Shown in pieces: positions 62,969 to 64,000 of a stretch of DNA of 64,000 bases; within the stretch, counting starts at the first letter, position 1; each line of letters begins with the position of its first letter. The position numbers and the translations under genes are program-made. Origin of the DNA: Mesorhabditis belari (lineage: Eukaryota; Nematoda; Chromadorea; Rhabditida; Rhabditidae); assembly GCA_958450365.1 (NCBI GenBank), contig CAUEEP010000924.1:496001-560000 (forward strand), read 5' to 3'. A model generated the notes under the pieces. It worked only from the letters and a program-made list of their open reading frames with translations. It was not told the DNA's origin and did not search any database.

Positions 62969-64000
62969 ACTACTGACGAGAGAAAAATTGCTATATATCA
63001 AGGCCGACTCAAACGGCGGCTCGAAAGTGCAATTGAAACTTGTGCCGAAGTCGCTAATAGCACTTACAACGAATTTAATCTTGTGGTCGAAGTAATCACC
63101 GAGCTTATGCTTGCCACAAGTGCTTCAGACAAAAACAATAAAGAAGAGACGAAACGACTTAAACTGGAATTGGAAAACTTGAAGAAACAAGAGGAAACGG
63201 TGCGAGACATTTTGAAATTGGAAAGGCAAAGACAGGATGAAGCAATGAATGAAAAAAAAGCGGCTCTTCAAACTTACAAGGTAGCCTTTATTGAGTACTT
63301 GAAGGAAATTCTGTTTTTTTTTTTTTGAAAAGTTTAGCAAGCCTTTTTTAAAACAACAATTGAACCCTTTGAACAAAATGTCAGAAATGTAAAATTTATT
63401 TTCCAGGACCAATTCGATGCAACTGGGCACGTTGGGAGGATGTGGGGCGCTGCCGGCATTGATATTCTCAACAATGTCGCAGGACTCTTTATGAGTTCGG
63501 CGGGAAATGCACTTGCTGGTCGAGTCGCACAAACATCGAAAGTGGCTTTTGGAGCTGCAGAGGCGACAAAGAGCGGTACCGCCGCTGGCGCTGAGGCAAA
63601 GAGTGGTTCCAAAGCTGTGGATGCTCAAAAGACCGAAGGAGCAGATGGTGATCAAGCCGGCAACTCCGAAGGATCGGATTCAATTTCAAACGGACTATCA
63701 GCGGTGACAACTCTGGCAAAACAAGATCTCGTAAGTTTGCCCCAAAAACGCTTCCCCAAAAAAATAAAAATGAAGCTTGAGTTTATAATCACTTAACTGG
63801 GAAATTTGGCAACGAAAAAATAACTAGCCATTTTCGCAAAATGAAGATTTGTGAACTCGATATATTTAGATAAAGTTGAAACATGCTGAGCGCAACTTGG
63901 CAAGAGCGAACGCAAATGAGAAGGCGCAACATGAGAAAAGTATCAAGAAACAAGAAGAGCTTGGAGAATTGATTCAAAAAATGCAGTTGCACAACGTGGA
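62969..64000 (+). CDS. unknown coiled-coil protein, partial (runs off the window)
   Basis: Exons 62969-63280, 63407-63730 and 63870 to the end, all phase 0 with clean ATTTAG/TTCCAG acceptors and AAG|GTAGCC / CTC|GTAAGT donors. The first exon (104 codons) begins as a helix and becomes a charged coiled coil (LKLELENLKKQEETVRDILK). The second (108 codons) holds a Gly/Ala/Met-rich, mildly hydrophobic segment (GAAGIDILNNVAGLFMSSAG) and then an Ala/Gly/Ser/Lys linker. The third resumes a charged coiled coil (EKSIKKQEELGELIQKMQLH). No family is recognised. The 5' part is not found; the maT element lies directly upstream, probably in an intron. Confidence 0.7.

Overview
The window looks like AT-rich genomic DNA of a nematode. 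Supporting signs are introns mostly about 40-60 bp long with GTAAGT-like donors and TTTCAG-like acceptors, possible spliced-leader acceptors just before start codons, maT-type DD37D mariners, a Tc5-type transposase with its Cys-rich tail, and small secreted and sulfotransferase genes of nematode style. The species cannot be named from the sequence. Almost none of the real genes appears as a long open frame. I rebuilt them by reading exons in all frames and requiring GT-AG borders and matching intron phases.

Layout. 1-10,200: no convincing gene; a 21-bp minisatellite, TACCGTA-ended elements, a 15-bp minisatellite, a foldback element with a minisatellite in its loop, a piggyBac remnant with TTAA duplications, and a ~65-bp satellite. 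10,238-16,343 (+): a 13-exon ionotropic-glutamate-receptor-like gene (525 aa) with transposon debris in its introns. 16,500-27,600: repeats only (foldbacks, GAA/GTA and AACC/AAAC arrays, Tc1/mariner remnants). 27,654-36,619 (+): a zinc-finger gene (493 aa, three copies of a two-finger module) carrying mariner, maT and foldback insertions in its introns. 39,901-41,944 (+): a small secreted protein whose promoter and signal-peptide exon are copied head to head next door. 42,910-44,800 (-): a carbohydrate-sulfotransferase-like gene. 46,620-50,569 (-): a large protein with a stonustoxin-family N-terminal half, an FN3 domain and a DM9-like C-terminal half. 52,341-54,894: a Ginger-like transposon with an integrase. 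57,234-58,242 (+): a second small secreted protein behind a TATA box. 58,422-61,389: a Tc5/pogo-type foldback with a Tc1-like element nested in one arm. 61,527-62,837: a maT mariner. 62,969 to the window end (+): exons of an unknown coiled-coil protein.

There is no operon-like arrangement and no pathway shared by the genes. The zinc-finger protein is a likely DNA binder; the receptor is a membrane protein; the sulfotransferase would act in the Golgi; the two small signal-peptide proteins are exported; the stonustoxin-family protein lacks a signal peptide. The most notable items are the stonustoxin/FN3/DM9-like architecture, the receptor that lacks an amino-terminal domain and a visible pore loop, the zinc-finger gene built by exon-module triplication, and several very clean transposon insertions with empty sites or target duplications inside the window. 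All exon models are manual and have no transcript support.
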